A stretch of 64,000 bases of DNA from Clostridia bacterium (GTDB taxonomy: Bacteria > Bacillota > Clostridia > TANB77 > CAG-508): assembly GCA_017934475.1 (NCBI GenBank), contig JAGBJN010000006.1, positions 193,185-257,184 on the forward strand. The letters run 5' to 3'. Both the position numbers and the translations under genes were made by a program. The notes under the pieces were generated by a model that was not told where the DNA came from, made no database searches, and saw nothing but the letters and a program-made list of their open reading frames with translations. Shown here piece by piece: positions 9,826 through 19,578 of the stretch. The number at the start of each line of letters is the position of its first letter. Position 1 is the first letter of the stretch.

Positions 9826-11517
9826 TTACATGTACTTAACTTCCTCATCAAGATCAGCCGCTTTTATTACTACTTCTCTTGATAATATTTTTTCTCTAGC
9901 TTTTTTATAATAACTATCAATTTCTTCTTGTCTCTCTTTATAATCATCAACTTTTGCTGGTACTCTATATATTGATGTTACTTTTGGTATATATAAGTAC
10001 TTATTTTCCATACCAAATCTTGCCCACATTTCCCAATCTTCAAGATTATCAAGTTCAACATCCATTCCACCATATTTTTCAAAAATTTCCTTTTCAAACA
10101 TAACAGCTTGTATAGGGAACATATTCATCGTTAATAACCTAACTCTACTATATGGTCTATCATGTGCAATTTCAATACCTTTAACCTCATATTTATATTC
10201 AGGTTCCTTAGAAATAACGCTAATTTTTGTTTCATAAGATATTGTATATGCAAGTTTATATTCTTTATTTTTATTTAATTCTCTTACTAATGTTTCAACA
10301 TGATCTGCGAAAAACAAATCATCATCATCTAAGAAATTTAGATACTTGCCTGAAGCTATTTCCATAGCTCTGTTTCCAACATAACATCTGCCTTTCTTTT
10401 CTCCTGTTGCTTCATATTTAATATTTAAATCTGGGAATTCATCTTTAATCATTTTTTCAGAAATGTTTTTTCCATCTTCAACAATTACAACTTCAATATT
10501 TTTATATGTTTGATTTCTCAAAGATAAAAGATTTTCTCTTAATACATTTGGTCTTCCACATGTTCTAACTAATATTGATACAAGCGGTTTTTCTTCTATT
10601 TCATCTACTGTTAAAAAAGCACCATTTCTAATTATTTCATAATCATATCTATAAAATTTAGGTGTAAACTTCTTTAATTTCTTTCTTCTTCCATTTCCAA
10701 ACCTCCAAAATCTAAAATGGAAAAAATTAAATATATTTTTAAAATATGCTTTTATTAATCCTGATTTTGAACCTTTGAAAACTTCTTTTCTAAGTAGTAT
10801 TCCTCCAAAATATTTTGTCCAAATAAGTACATCAGATAATTTCCCGTATTTATATCTTAAATTTAAATTATTTATAATACTATTGTAATATTGTACTGGC
10901 TTAATTTCTCCCGCTTCTTTATAGCAATAGTGTGTTAATGTTGCTTTTGGAACATATTTTATTTTATAACCCTCTAATCTTACCTTCCAACTTAAATCTA
11001 CATCTTCAGCATACATAAAAATCTTTTTATCAAATCCATTTATTTTCTTAAAAATTTCTCTTTTAATTATAAAACATGCTCCTGAAGCCCATGAAGTTTC
11101 TCCTGTTAATGGATCATAATATTTAGGATGTTCATATGGTTTTTGCCTAAATTCCCACATAACAAATTGATCACTTGAATTTGTTATTGCTTCTTTCATA
11201 TTTTTTAAAGAATCTGTATCTAATTTTGTATCATGGTTTAAGAAAAATACATATTCAGATTTTCCTTTTTCAAATCCTAAATTATTTGCTTGTCCAAATC
11301 CTAAATTATTTTCATTTTCTATAATATTAAAAGAACCTAATTTAGTTTTTTCCCTATATTTTTTTAATTCCGAAATAGTGTCATCTTTAGATTTGTTGTC
11401 GATAAAATAAAGATTAATTTTATTTAAATCGATTTCTTTTTGGCCTTCTATACTAGTTATACATTCTTCAAGCCATTTTTTTGAGTTATATGTTACTATT
11501 ACTATGTCTAAATCCAT
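9826..11517 (-). CDS. Two-domain GT2 glycosyltransferase
   Basis: A 563-residue protein with two GT-A domains. Domain 1 (1 to about 260) has IVIVTYNSKKWL, LYFIDNKSKDD and a metal-binding NHDTKLD. Domain 2 (about 298-540) starts with LVSILVRTCGRPNVLRENL, followed by VVIVEDGKN and the acidic LDDDDLFFADH. Both domains keep their metal-binding Asp residues, so both are probably active, giving a bifunctional enzyme able to add two sugars or alternate linkages. It lies 13 bases upstream of the next membrane gene of the operon. Substrates are unknown. Confidence 0.85.
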   Translation of the reverse strand: MDLDIVIVTYNSKKWLEECITSIEGQKEIDLNKINLYFIDNKSKDDTISELKKYREKTKLGSFNIIENENNLGFGQANNLGFEKGKSEYVFFLNHDTKLDTDSLKNMKEAITNSSDQFVMWEFRQKPYEHPKYYDPLTGETSWASGACFIIKREIFKKINGFDKKIFMYAEDVDLSWKVRLEGYKIKYVPKATLTHYCYKEAGEIKPVQYYNSIINNLNLRYKYGKLSDVLIWTKYFGGILLRKEVFKGSKSGLIKAYFKNIFNFFHFRFWRFGNGRRKKLKKFTPKFYRYDYEIIRNGAFLTVDEIEEKPLVSILVRTCGRPNVLRENLLSLRNQTYKNIEVVIVEDGKNISEKMIKDEFPDLNIKYEATGEKKGRCYVGNRAMEIASGKYLNFLDDDDLFFADHVETLVRELNKNKEYKLAYTISYETKISVISKEPEYKYEVKGIEIAHDRPYSRVRLLTMNMFPIQAVMFEKEIFEKYGGMDVELDNLEDWEMWARFGMENKYLYIPKVTSIYRVPAKVDDYKERQEEIDSYYKKAREKILSREVVIKAADLDEEVKYM

Positions 11518-11530
11518 ATTTTGCTCTCCT

Positions 11531-13153
11531 TTATCTCTTTAATTTTGATTTTATAGAATCAAAGATATTTGTTTTATATTTTTCTTTCAAATCTTTGTCT
11601 ATCTTTTTATCCCCTTTTATTAATCTTTTATTATCTTCCCTTAATTCTTCTATTTTTTTATTGACTTCATCAACTAATTTATACATTCTGACATTATCTT
11701 CATATATAGCTTTTGTATCTCTAATTATATTTTTTACTTCTTCTGCAGAAATCATATAATCGTATTGTTTTCCATACATCTTTCTTCTTTCTTGATCAAT
11801 TACTTCTTCCTGCAGAGATTGTTCCAACTTAATGTAATCTTCACTTTCAATAATATTATATCTTTTTTTCATTTCTTCTTTTGGTAAATAATTATTTAAA
11901 CTCTTATTGTGTGCATATAAGTTTTCTATAGCTCTATATAATATATAATCAACTGGTATATCTTCTCTATACCATTCTTGATCAAATATGATAAATTGCT
12001 TTTCTTCTTCATTATAAAAAGTATTTTCAAAAACCAAATCTATAAATCCATCTTTTATAATTCCTTCTTCATTTGGTTTTAAATTTTGTTTTATAGTATT
12101 ATACCAATTATCTATAACATTATATGTCTCTTCAATATTCTTTTTTCTAATCAAAGATACTATATAAGTATCTAACAAAGGATATTTTATTAATTCAGAA
12201 GTTATTATATCATTATCATCAATTTTCTCTGCAACCTTAAAACCATAATCTATCATTTTTCTAGTATATTCTTTTATGTTTCTTAAATGATTTGTTGAGA
12301 CTTGTTCTTTTACCGTTTTCTCAACTTTGTCATCATATATTTTTAGAACAAGTGAATATTCATCTTTTCTCATATTATTAAAACTAACATAATTAATATG
12401 ATTATCTTCTTCAATCTCTGATAATTCTATAAAATATGAATTAGTATATTTAGTAAAATCCCCTTCTATAACAAATTGTTTTAATAAATTACATTCATCT
12501 TGTAATACCAGACTTCCTTCTTCGTAAAGTACATTATAATTTATTTTACTATCATTTCTTTCTGGTAATCTTTTATCAGTAAATATAACATTTGTATATC
12601 TATAATTTGGTAAAGGATAATAGAATCTTTTATATTTAAAATTACATTCATTTAGTATATTTGTTATTTCACTTAAAGAATATAATCTACCATTATTAAA
12701 TATATTTTTAGTAGAATCAAATATTTTTTCACAATGTTTACTCTTTCTACCTACTAAATAATTCACTCCAAGCCTATTATCAAATGCTAATAATATTTTT
12801 CCATTATCATTAAGTTTCGATTTAGAAAACTCTAATAACTTAACAGCCGCATTTTTACCATCAAATATTTCATTTGCATATTCTAAAGTACCCAATAAAA
12901 TAACATAGTCATATTGATCATCAATTTTAACTTTATCAAACTTTCCTTCTATAAATGTTTTATTATCTACATTATTAACTTTTACAGAATCTTCATTATT
13001 ATATTTTACAATAGTAATTTGTTGTGAAATATTTGATAAATATTCTGACCAAATATCTTCATTATCACTTGTTGTTAGGTATAATATTTTTGAATTATCT
13101 TTAAATGGGTACCATGTTAAAATATTTATTTTTAAACTATCTAATTTATCCAT
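11531..13153 (-). CDS. SAM-methyltransferase-like protein with kinase-like C-terminal domain
   Basis: A 540-residue protein. The N-terminal ~200 residues resemble a class I methyltransferase: a nucleotide-binding strand (SKILYLTTSDNED), YDYVILLGTLEYAN near residue 105 and LNDNGKILLAFDNRLG. The middle and C-terminal part resembles small-molecule kinases, with EYSLVLKIYDDK (possible ATP-binding Lys), a KDGFIDLVFENTF loop and IIFDQEWYR as a possible metal-binding motif; a coiled coil closes it. Proteins of this build are encoded in surface-polysaccharide (rhamnan-like) operons and may cap or decorate chains. Function is inference; neither activity has a fully canonical motif. Confidence 0.6.
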   Translation of the reverse strand: MDKLDSLKINILTWYPFKDNSKILYLTTSDNEDIWSEYLSNISQQITIVKYNNEDSVKVNNVDNKTFIEGKFDKVKIDDQYDYVILLGTLEYANEIFDGKNAAVKLLEFSKSKLNDNGKILLAFDNRLGVNYLVGRKSKHCEKIFDSTKNIFNNGRLYSLSEITNILNECNFKYKRFYYPLPNYRYTNVIFTDKRLPERNDSKINYNVLYEEGSLVLQDECNLLKQFVIEGDFTKYTNSYFIELSEIEEDNHINYVSFNNMRKDEYSLVLKIYDDKVEKTVKEQVSTNHLRNIKEYTRKMIDYGFKVAEKIDDNDIITSELIKYPLLDTYIVSLIRKKNIEETYNVIDNWYNTIKQNLKPNEEGIIKDGFIDLVFENTFYNEEEKQFIIFDQEWYREDIPVDYILYRAIENLYAHNKSLNNYLPKEEMKKRYNIIESEDYIKLEQSLQEEVIDQERRKMYGKQYDYMISAEEVKNIIRDTKAIYEDNVRMYKLVDEVNKKIEELREDNKRLIKGDKKIDKDLKEKYKTNIFDSIKSKLKR

Positions 13154-13180
13154 ATTAACTCCTATATTTTACAATATCAA

Positions 13181-15007
13181 TTAATACATAATTTTATCTG
13201 TTCTTATTTTTGAGTTTGGTGATTCTTTTGCAAAATTTATACTTGAGTACATATCAGATTTTTCAAGAACATCTTTCCATTTTTCCTTGAGATTACTTGC
13301 TTCTTTATTAAATCTTTCTTCTTTTTCTTTAGATAACTCATATCCTCTTGTTTTTGATTCATAATGTATAAATTCTATATATGGATCATATACTATTAAA
13401 TAACCTTTTTGTCTTATTTTTAAGCAAAAGTCTACATCATTAAATGCAACAGCAAAGTTTTCTTCATCCATATATCCAACTTCTTCATAAATGCTTCTCC
13501 TTGAAAATAAACATGCTCCTGTAACAGCAGATACATTTCTTGTTGTACATTCTCTTCCAAAATATGCATGTTGATTTTTTGGTGTTTCTACATACATATT
13601 TGCTGCTATCCCTTGAACTCCAACTTCAATTCCTGCATGTTGAATAGATTTGTCATCATAATATAGTCTTGCTCCAACAGCTCCTACATCTTTTCTTTGT
13701 GCAAATCCTATAAATTTTTCAAGCCAATTTGGTGTGAGTAACTTTGTATCATTATTTAATTGAATAACAAAGTCACTATTAGAATTTTTAACCCCAAAAT
13801 TAATAATCTTTGAATAATTAAATCCTTTTTCTGGATAAGTAACTACTCTTATTTTTTCGTTTTTTTCAAGTTCCTTATAATATTCAAATGTTTTTTCATC
13901 TGTAGAATTGTTTTCTACAATTAGTATTTCATAATTTTTGTATGTAGTAAGTTCTAAAATAGAATTAACACAAGTCTTTAAAAGATTAATATTATCCTTA
14001 CTTGGTATAATTATTGATACACTAGGATTGCCTTCTACTTCATATTCAACTTCATATACTCCTTTTATATCTCCACCATGTGTAACTTTTGCCTTTAATC
14101 CTTGTCTTTTTAAATGGTCTTCTATAACTCTTATCCCTGCTTCATATGCATATGGTTTTGAATCTGAAAGCATAGCAGTAGAATTTGGATTTATTCTCCA
14201 ATGATAAAGTATTTTAGGTATATGTACAATTTTATCTGTATTTTCTGTTGCTCTTAAAATGATATCAAAATCTTGAGCCCCGTCATATCCTTCTTTAAAT
14301 CCACCTAATTTATCCATTAACTCTTTTTTAAATATAGACAAATGTGTTATATAATTATTCGATCTTAAAGTATCTATTGCAAAATCAGGTTTAAAATGAG
14401 GATCAATTCTCTTTTCTTTTTTCTCTGCTATTTTATCTTCGTCTGTATATATAAATTCCGCTTCAGGATATTTATTTACTGTTTTTACTATTTCAAATAA
14501 ACAAAATATAGGTAATAAATCATCATGATCAAGAAGTGCTACATAATCTCCACTTGCCATATCTAAGGCAGCATTTGAATTTCCAGCTATTCCTCTATTT
14601 TCATTTAAAAATTTATACTTAATTCTTTCATCATTTTCGATAATACTTTTAAATTCTTTGTTCTCCTCAGGGCTACCATCTGCAAGACAAAGTTCCCAAT
14701 TCGTATATGTTTGTTCTAACATACAATCAACTAATTCTTTAAAATAATTCATTGGCGTATTGTACATAGGAACTACTATACTTATTTTAGGATTAATATC
14801 AAACTTATAATTGCATTCTTCTTCTAGTTCTTCAGCAGTAGGTTCATTATTTTTAATCCAAAGCCTATATCTCTCATTTTGACTAAAAAATGATTCTTTT
14901 TTAAATATTCTATTATATAAAGCTCTAAATACTTTTTTTACTGTTTTTATAAATCCATATTTTTCAAAATAAAACTTTGTTGCATTTACCGCATTCTTTA
15001 TATTCAA
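13181..15007 (-). CDS. Two-domain GT2 glycosyltransferase (rhamnan-synthesis type)
   Basis: A 608-residue protein: an N-terminal helical region (1-70), a first GT2 domain (about 74-300; ISIVVPMYNTPMNYF, LDHDDLLP metal motif, YDGAQDFD) and a second GT2 domain (about 330-590; SVSIIIPSKDNINLL, LNNDTKLLTPNW, VTGACLFSR). This tandem arrangement is common in Gram-positive rhamnose-rich polysaccharide clusters. The gene starts two bases after the stop of the preceding GT2 gene, so their translation is probably coupled; that preceding gene is the one needing a +1 frameshift. Confidence 0.87.
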   Translation of the reverse strand: MNIKNAVNATKFYFEKYGFIKTVKKVFRALYNRIFKKESFFSQNERYRLWIKNNEPTAEELEEECNYKFDINPKISIVVPMYNTPMNYFKELVDCMLEQTYTNWELCLADGSPEENKEFKSIIENDERIKYKFLNENRGIAGNSNAALDMASGDYVALLDHDDLLPIFCLFEIVKTVNKYPEAEFIYTDEDKIAEKKEKRIDPHFKPDFAIDTLRSNNYITHLSIFKKELMDKLGGFKEGYDGAQDFDIILRATENTDKIVHIPKILYHWRINPNSTAMLSDSKPYAYEAGIRVIEDHLKRQGLKAKVTHGGDIKGVYEVEYEVEGNPSVSIIIPSKDNINLLKTCVNSILELTTYKNYEILIVENNSTDEKTFEYYKELEKNEKIRVVTYPEKGFNYSKIINFGVKNSNSDFVIQLNNDTKLLTPNWLEKFIGFAQRKDVGAVGARLYYDDKSIQHAGIEVGVQGIAANMYVETPKNQHAYFGRECTTRNVSAVTGACLFSRRSIYEEVGYMDEENFAVAFNDVDFCLKIRQKGYLIVYDPYIEFIHYESKTRGYELSKEKEERFNKEASNLKEKWKDVLEKSDMYSSINFAKESPNSKIRTDKIMY

Positions 15008-15009
15008 TT

Positions 15010-15967
15010 TTAATTCCCCTTTTTCACTCTATATATAATTCTTCCCAAAATTGGTATATTTAATATAATAAAATTTGCTATACGATATTTAAAATTTTCA
15101 TATTTGTATAATTCAAAATATAAAAACCAATATCTAAAATTTATATATTTAGTTTTATTTAATTTTGTATAATACTTTAATGCCTTTTCATTTTGTTTTT
15201 TATATTTTTCATTAAAAATATCTTTTGTTTTAGTAAGTACCCCAAAATGTTTAAGTTTCACATCAATAAACATATTTCTAATCTCATCAAGTGAACTTAA
15301 CTCTTTGCTTTTCATTTTATAACCTACCTGATTATCTCCATGTTGTCTATATTTAATATGTGGGTTTTCATCACACACTATTTTGCCTTTTAAGCTAATT
15401 ACTATAGCTATCCAATAATCATGCATTATACCACTTGGAATAGGTATAATATCTTGTATAAACTTCTTTTTAGAAACAATCGTACATCCTGTCACATAAT
15501 TATTTAGTAAAAGTCCTTTTTTCTTTTTATCTTTCTTTATTTTTTTATAAAATCCTTTTTCTTTCCAAAATGAATTAGAAATATTTTTTCCTTCTTCATT
15601 AATCAAATATAAATCACTAAAATATAAATCTGCATTATCTTTTCTTAATATATTTACTGCAGTTTCTATTTTATCTGGCATCCATATATCATCTTGATCA
15701 GATAAAGCATATATTTCATTTTGAACTTGACTTAATAAAAATTCAAAATTTTTAATATATCCTAAATTTTTTTCTTGATAAAACACTTTTATTCTTTTAT
15801 CTTTTTTCTCATATTCTTTTAATATCTCTATAGTTCTATCCTTCGAACAATCATCTGAAATTATAAGTCTAAAGTCAGAATATGTTTGTCCGAAGAATAC
15901 TATCTATTTGCTCTTTTAAGTATTTTTCCCCATTATAGGTAGCAAGTAAAATATCTATTTGCTCCAT
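15010..15967 (-). CDS. GT2 glycosyltransferase interrupted by a +1 frameshift at CGG
   Basis: Translation begins at ATG 15967 behind ggtgat and gives MEQIDILLATYNGEKYLKEQ, through residue 25 (Leu, CTT); the zero frame then reads CGG and stops at TGA five codons on. Skipping the C at 15892 continues as GQTYSDFRLIISDDCSKDRT and runs to the stop at 15010, giving 318 residues. The restored protein is a normal GT2 of the same group as the 333-residue paralogue at 21688-22689: DDCSKD, SDQDDIWMPDK metal motif, MHDYWIAI and YRQHGDNQ. Either recoding makes the full enzyme or this is a pseudogene; the same sequence context breaks spoIIP and relA, which favours recoding. Confidence 0.8.
15889..15895 (-). 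other. Putative +1 recoding site CTT CGG A in GT2
   Basis: On the minus strand the seven bases are CTTCGGA, with the CTT codon (Leu25) in the P site and CGG next in the zero frame. Omitting the C at 15892 gives CTT GGA and rejoins the downstream frame. A zero-frame TGA follows five codons after CTT. No strong Shine-Dalgarno-like run lies just upstream. Confidence 0.75.
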
Positions 15968-16014
15968 ATTATCACCTTTTTTATATTTGATTTATATTTT
16001 TTATTATTTCCAAA

Positions 16015-17922
16015 CTATTGATTTATTTTTTTAAATATATTATAACCATTTATGCTTTTTATTTTTTCATAATTACTTTTATTATATATTTTTACATCCT
16101 CTGCTGAAATATTGCTTATAACAAACTCGGGATCAAAACTATCATTATAATATATTTTAGATGCATTTTGAACATTAACATGTTCTATTCTATCCACATT
16201 ATTTATCATCTTAAATAATGGATACTCATAAGTATCTTCTGATATCTCTAGACCTAAATTATTATGTTCATAATTGTTAATAACATTACTTATCTCTCTA
16301 TAAGTATCATATTGTACTTTATTACTTATAAAATACTCTTCATTTTTATCTTCTAATTTTTTTGTATATTTAATATGATAACAAAACTGATTTGTAACAC
16401 TAATTAATGCGATACTACAAATTGCTCCAATTAAATATTTTTGATAATTTTCTTTTAATCCTAAATTTAGTAATAGAGCTATCGCAGGGCACAATAATGC
16501 CAAGAAGCTGATTTCATATCTTGTTCCCCATACTTGAAATCTCATTATTAAAATAAAAATAATAAATGAAACAACTGATAAAACGCAATACATAATCGAT
16601 TTTTTTTCTTTATTATTTTTTAATCCAATTATATAAACTAAAATAGCTATTGTAATTGACCACATTATTAATGGATTTACAGCATAATCATGATGATAAA
16701 TTGCTCCACTACTAATATGATAATCAATTCCTGATTCAGATATAGATTCATCATTTATATCTACATTTAACACTTCTCCGACTTTTTCTAGACCACCTCT
16801 TATTACTTCATTATTTTTATCAATTATTAAATTTTGATAATTCCATAAAAGATTTTTCAAAAAATTAACAACAAAATAACTCTTTCTATCAACTTGTACT
16901 ATTTGTTTTTGTCCAGCAATTGGATCAGAAAAAGCATTAAACGTTTTTAAATTTCTAAGCGTTGTTGGAATAACAATTATCAAAGTAGTTATAGCTACTA
17001 TAAAAATTGAAATAATTATATCTTTTATTTTATCTTTTCTTCTTATACACATAAAGAATAAGTATAATGTAAATAACGCATCAGAAAATAATATTGTAGG
17101 TTTTGTTAAATATCCGAAACCTAAGCATATACCAAGGCAAATTATTTTTAATACATTATCTTTATCAATTATTATTTTTTCATCTTTATTCAAAAAATCT
17201 AGGATAAAATAAGTAAATATCAAACACCATAATGCTGCAAAATTATCTACTTGCGTAGAAAATGCTTCAGCAACTCCAATTGGCATTGAAATTGCAAGAA
17301 TCATTGCTAATATTGAAAATTTTCTATCACATCCTATTTTTTTAGCAATAAAATAAACTATAAACGAATTTAATATAAATGATATTGTCTGTAATAAGTT
17401 TGCAAAAATATCACTACTATCTGACAATAAATAAACATTCAAGTTTGCAACCTCTGCGAAAACAGGGCTTGTTAATTGCCTTACAATATTTGTAGCATAG
17501 TGATTTATACTACCATTTTGAATCCAGTGCATTATTCTTGGAAGATGATATGTCATAGAATCCCAATTGTATGGTGTAGTCCTTATCCCAATATAAACTA
17601 AAACAATAACAAAAAATATAATAAATATATGAGTATATTTTATATTTTTTAGTATTTCCTTTAAATTTATTTTTTTATTTATCTTTTCCTTGTTTTTTAA
17701 AACTTTTATAATATTTAATATAATAAGTAAAACTAATAAAATTCCCCAAATACATTTAATACTTAATTCTGAAATAGCATTAAATAATGATAATATTTCC
17801 GTAGTTGCATATAAATAAACAAAAGTCAAACAAATTGATATCAAAAATTTTGTAAATGAATTTTGATTATTTTTTATAAATGTAAATATTAAAAAACAAG
17901 ACAACGGCAATGTTAATATCAT
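16015..17922 (-). CDS. GT-C family membrane glycosyltransferase (ArnT/PMT-like)
   Basis: A 635-residue polytopic protein with about 12 hydrophobic segments. The first large extracytoplasmic loop carries PYNWDSMTYHLPRIMHWI near residue 114, in which the Asp in WDSMTYH occupies the place of the catalytic acidic residue of GT-C transferases that use polyprenyl-phosphate sugars. The C-terminal ~110 residues are soluble and extracytoplasmic. The next gene downstream (17936, transcribed just before it) is a polyprenyl-phosphate sugar synthase, its likely donor supplier. It probably decorates the polysaccharide or an anchor outside the membrane. Confidence 0.75.
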   Translation of the reverse strand: MILTLPLSCFLIFTFIKNNQNSFTKFLISICLTFVYLYATTEILSLFNAISELSIKCIWGILLVLLIILNIIKVLKNKEKINKKINLKEILKNIKYTHIFIIFFVIVLVYIGIRTTPYNWDSMTYHLPRIMHWIQNGSINHYATNIVRQLTSPVFAEVANLNVYLLSDSSDIFANLLQTISFILNSFIVYFIAKKIGCDRKFSILAMILAISMPIGVAEAFSTQVDNFAALWCLIFTYFILDFLNKDEKIIIDKDNVLKIICLGICLGFGYLTKPTILFSDALFTLYLFFMCIRRKDKIKDIIISIFIVAITTLIIVIPTTLRNLKTFNAFSDPIAGQKQIVQVDRKSYFVVNFLKNLLWNYQNLIIDKNNEVIRGGLEKVGEVLNVDINDESISESGIDYHISSGAIYHHDYAVNPLIMWSITIAILVYIIGLKNNKEKKSIMYCVLSVVSFIIFILIMRFQVWGTRYEISFLALLCPAIALLLNLGLKENYQKYLIGAICSIALISVTNQFCYHIKYTKKLEDKNEEYFISNKVQYDTYREISNVINNYEHNNLGLEISEDTYEYPLFKMINNVDRIEHVNVQNASKIYYNDSFDPEFVISNISAEDVKIYNKSNYEKIKSINGYNIFKKINQ

Positions 17923-17935
17923 AAGATTTTCCTTT

Positions 17936-18631
17936 CTATTTTTTAAATCTATATCTTGCTATACAATACAAAGCACGTATTCCATCTTTCATATTAATTT
18001 TCTTTCCTTCCTCTTTTGTTCTAGGATAATATGAAATAGGTACCTCAACAAGTTTCATTTTTGCTCTTGCAACTTTAGCTGTTATTTCAGGTTCAAAGCC
18101 AAATCTTTTTTCTTTAATATCTATATTTTTTATAAACTCAGCAGGAAAAGCTTTATAACATGTTTCCATATCTGTTACTTTAAGTCCAGTCATCATATTA
18201 GATAATCCTGTTAATACTTTATTAGCAAGTTGATTTTGCTTATATCCTTTATATTCTTTATTTAGGAATCTTGAACCATATACAACATCAGCTTTGCCTT
18301 CTGCAATAGGTTTTATAACACTTGGTATTTCTTCAGGATCATATTCAAAATCTGCATCTTGAACTATAGCAATATTTCCTGTAATTTCAGAAAATCCAGT
18401 TTTTAAAGCAGCTCCTTTTCCTTGATTTACTTCATGGTAAAGTACCTTGTTTGCATATTGATTTCCAACTTCTTTTAGAATATCTCTTGTTCCATCTGTA
18501 GAACAATCATCAATTACTATAATTTCTTTTTCTATGCCATTTAAATCTATACTATTAACTTTTTTTAATACATCTATAATTAAATCTTTTTCATTATAAA
18601 CCGGTATAATTATTGATAATTTATTAGCCAT
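17936..18631 (-). CDS. GT2 glycosyltransferase, dolichyl-phosphate mannose synthase-like
   Basis: A 231-residue soluble protein with LSIIIPVYNEKDLI, IVIDDCSTDGTRDI, QGKGAALKTG, the metal motif QDADFEYDPEE and VYGSRFL, a classic DPM1-like series in the expected order. A KRFGFEPEITAK segment and SYYPRTKEEGKKI near the end complete the family pattern. It would load a sugar onto polyprenyl phosphate for the GT-C protein encoded immediately downstream. No membrane anchor is present. Confidence 0.88.
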   Translation of the reverse strand: MANKLSIIIPVYNEKDLIIDVLKKVNSIDLNGIEKEIIVIDDCSTDGTRDILKEVGNQYANKVLYHEVNQGKGAALKTGFSEITGNIAIVQDADFEYDPEEIPSVIKPIAEGKADVVYGSRFLNKEYKGYKQNQLANKVLTGLSNMMTGLKVTDMETCYKAFPAEFIKNIDIKEKRFGFEPEITAKVARAKMKLVEVPISYYPRTKEEGKKINMKDGIRALYCIARYRFKK

Positions 18632-18666
18632 TTTAATTTTTGTATGTACTTAACATACTCCTCCCT

Positions 18667-19572
18667 CTATTTTAATTTAATTGTTATATTTCCATCTTTT
18701 TCAATATAATTTTCTTTAACTCCTAATTCTTCCATCCAGGCTCTCGTTTCTAAAGTTTTCCAACTTCCAGTATTATATCCTTCTCCTGAATCGTTATTCC
18801 AAAGCCATTCAGGTGTTGGCCATAAACATATACTTGGTTTTACAGCCTGATATAATTCTTTAGTAGCTCCAGCTTGTCCATGATGAGCCATTTGAACAAT
18901 ATCACATTTTAATTTATCTTTCTGATTTGCTAGTAGTTTTTTACTTGATTTTTCTCCTGTATCTCCTAAAATAAGCAATGAAGTTTTACCTGTATCAAAC
19001 TTAATAACCATACTTTGTTCATTTCCAGGATTTTCAGTTATTTCAGGATTTCTAATTCCTAGTATTTCAACTTTAATATCATCTATTTCGAAAGTATCAT
19101 TAAGTTTTGGCGAAACAACTTTATCTTTTACCTTATCACTATTCAAAGTATCTATTAATTCTATCGAAAAGTCTTGTCTTCCCCATTCATTTTCCATATA
19201 CCATTCTTTATCATTTAGAGAAACATAAACTTTTCCTATTTCTATATTTGTATTTTTTACAATATTAACAAAAACACTTGCATGATCATTATGATTGTGA
19301 GTTAAAAACCAATAATCGACTTTTCCACCATTTTCATAAATATAGTCTTTGAAATTATTTGTATCTTCAGGTCTTCCACCATCTATTGCTATTATTTTTC
19401 CATTTCTAGTCTTTAAAACATATCCCATCATTTGAGTTGAACTTTGATTACCAAACTGAGTCAAATAATTGTATTTTTCTTCTGTTAGTCCTAAATAAAT
19501 AATCAAAATTACTGATATTATTGTTAGTATAATTAGAGTCATTAATAATAAATTACTTTTTGTTTTTTTCAT
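18667..19572 (-). CDS. MBL-fold hydrolase, ComEC C-domain-like, membrane anchored
   Basis: A 301-residue protein with one N-terminal hydrophobic segment (residues 7-27) and an extracytoplasmic metallo-beta-lactamase domain. The metal motif is HNHNDH (near residue 91), followed by LILGDTGEKS and MAHHGQAGA, the pattern of the ComEC/Rec2 C-terminal domain group. It lies between the ABC exporter ATPase and a polyprenyl-phosphate sugar synthase and is clearly part of the polysaccharide operon. A phosphodiesterase or cell-wall related hydrolase is possible; the substrate is not known. Confidence 0.8.
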   Translation of the reverse strand: MKKTKSNLLLMTLIILTIISVILIIYLGLTEEKYNYLTQFGNQSSTQMMGYVLKTRNGKIIAIDGGRPEDTNNFKDYIYENGGKVDYWFLTHNHNDHASVFVNIVKNTNIEIGKVYVSLNDKEWYMENEWGRQDFSIELIDTLNSDKVKDKVVSPKLNDTFEIDDIKVEILGIRNPEITENPGNEQSMVIKFDTGKTSLLILGDTGEKSSKKLLANQKDKLKCDIVQMAHHGQAGATKELYQAVKPSICLWPTPEWLWNNDSGEGYNTGSWKTLETRAWMEELGVKENYIEKDGNITIKLK

Positions 19573-19578
19573 TTTAAT

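Noticed and set aside
15010-15786. GTG start at 15786 for a 258-residue GT2
   Set aside because: It would lack the first 60 residues of the GT-A fold; the missing part is present upstream in another frame behind a good SD.
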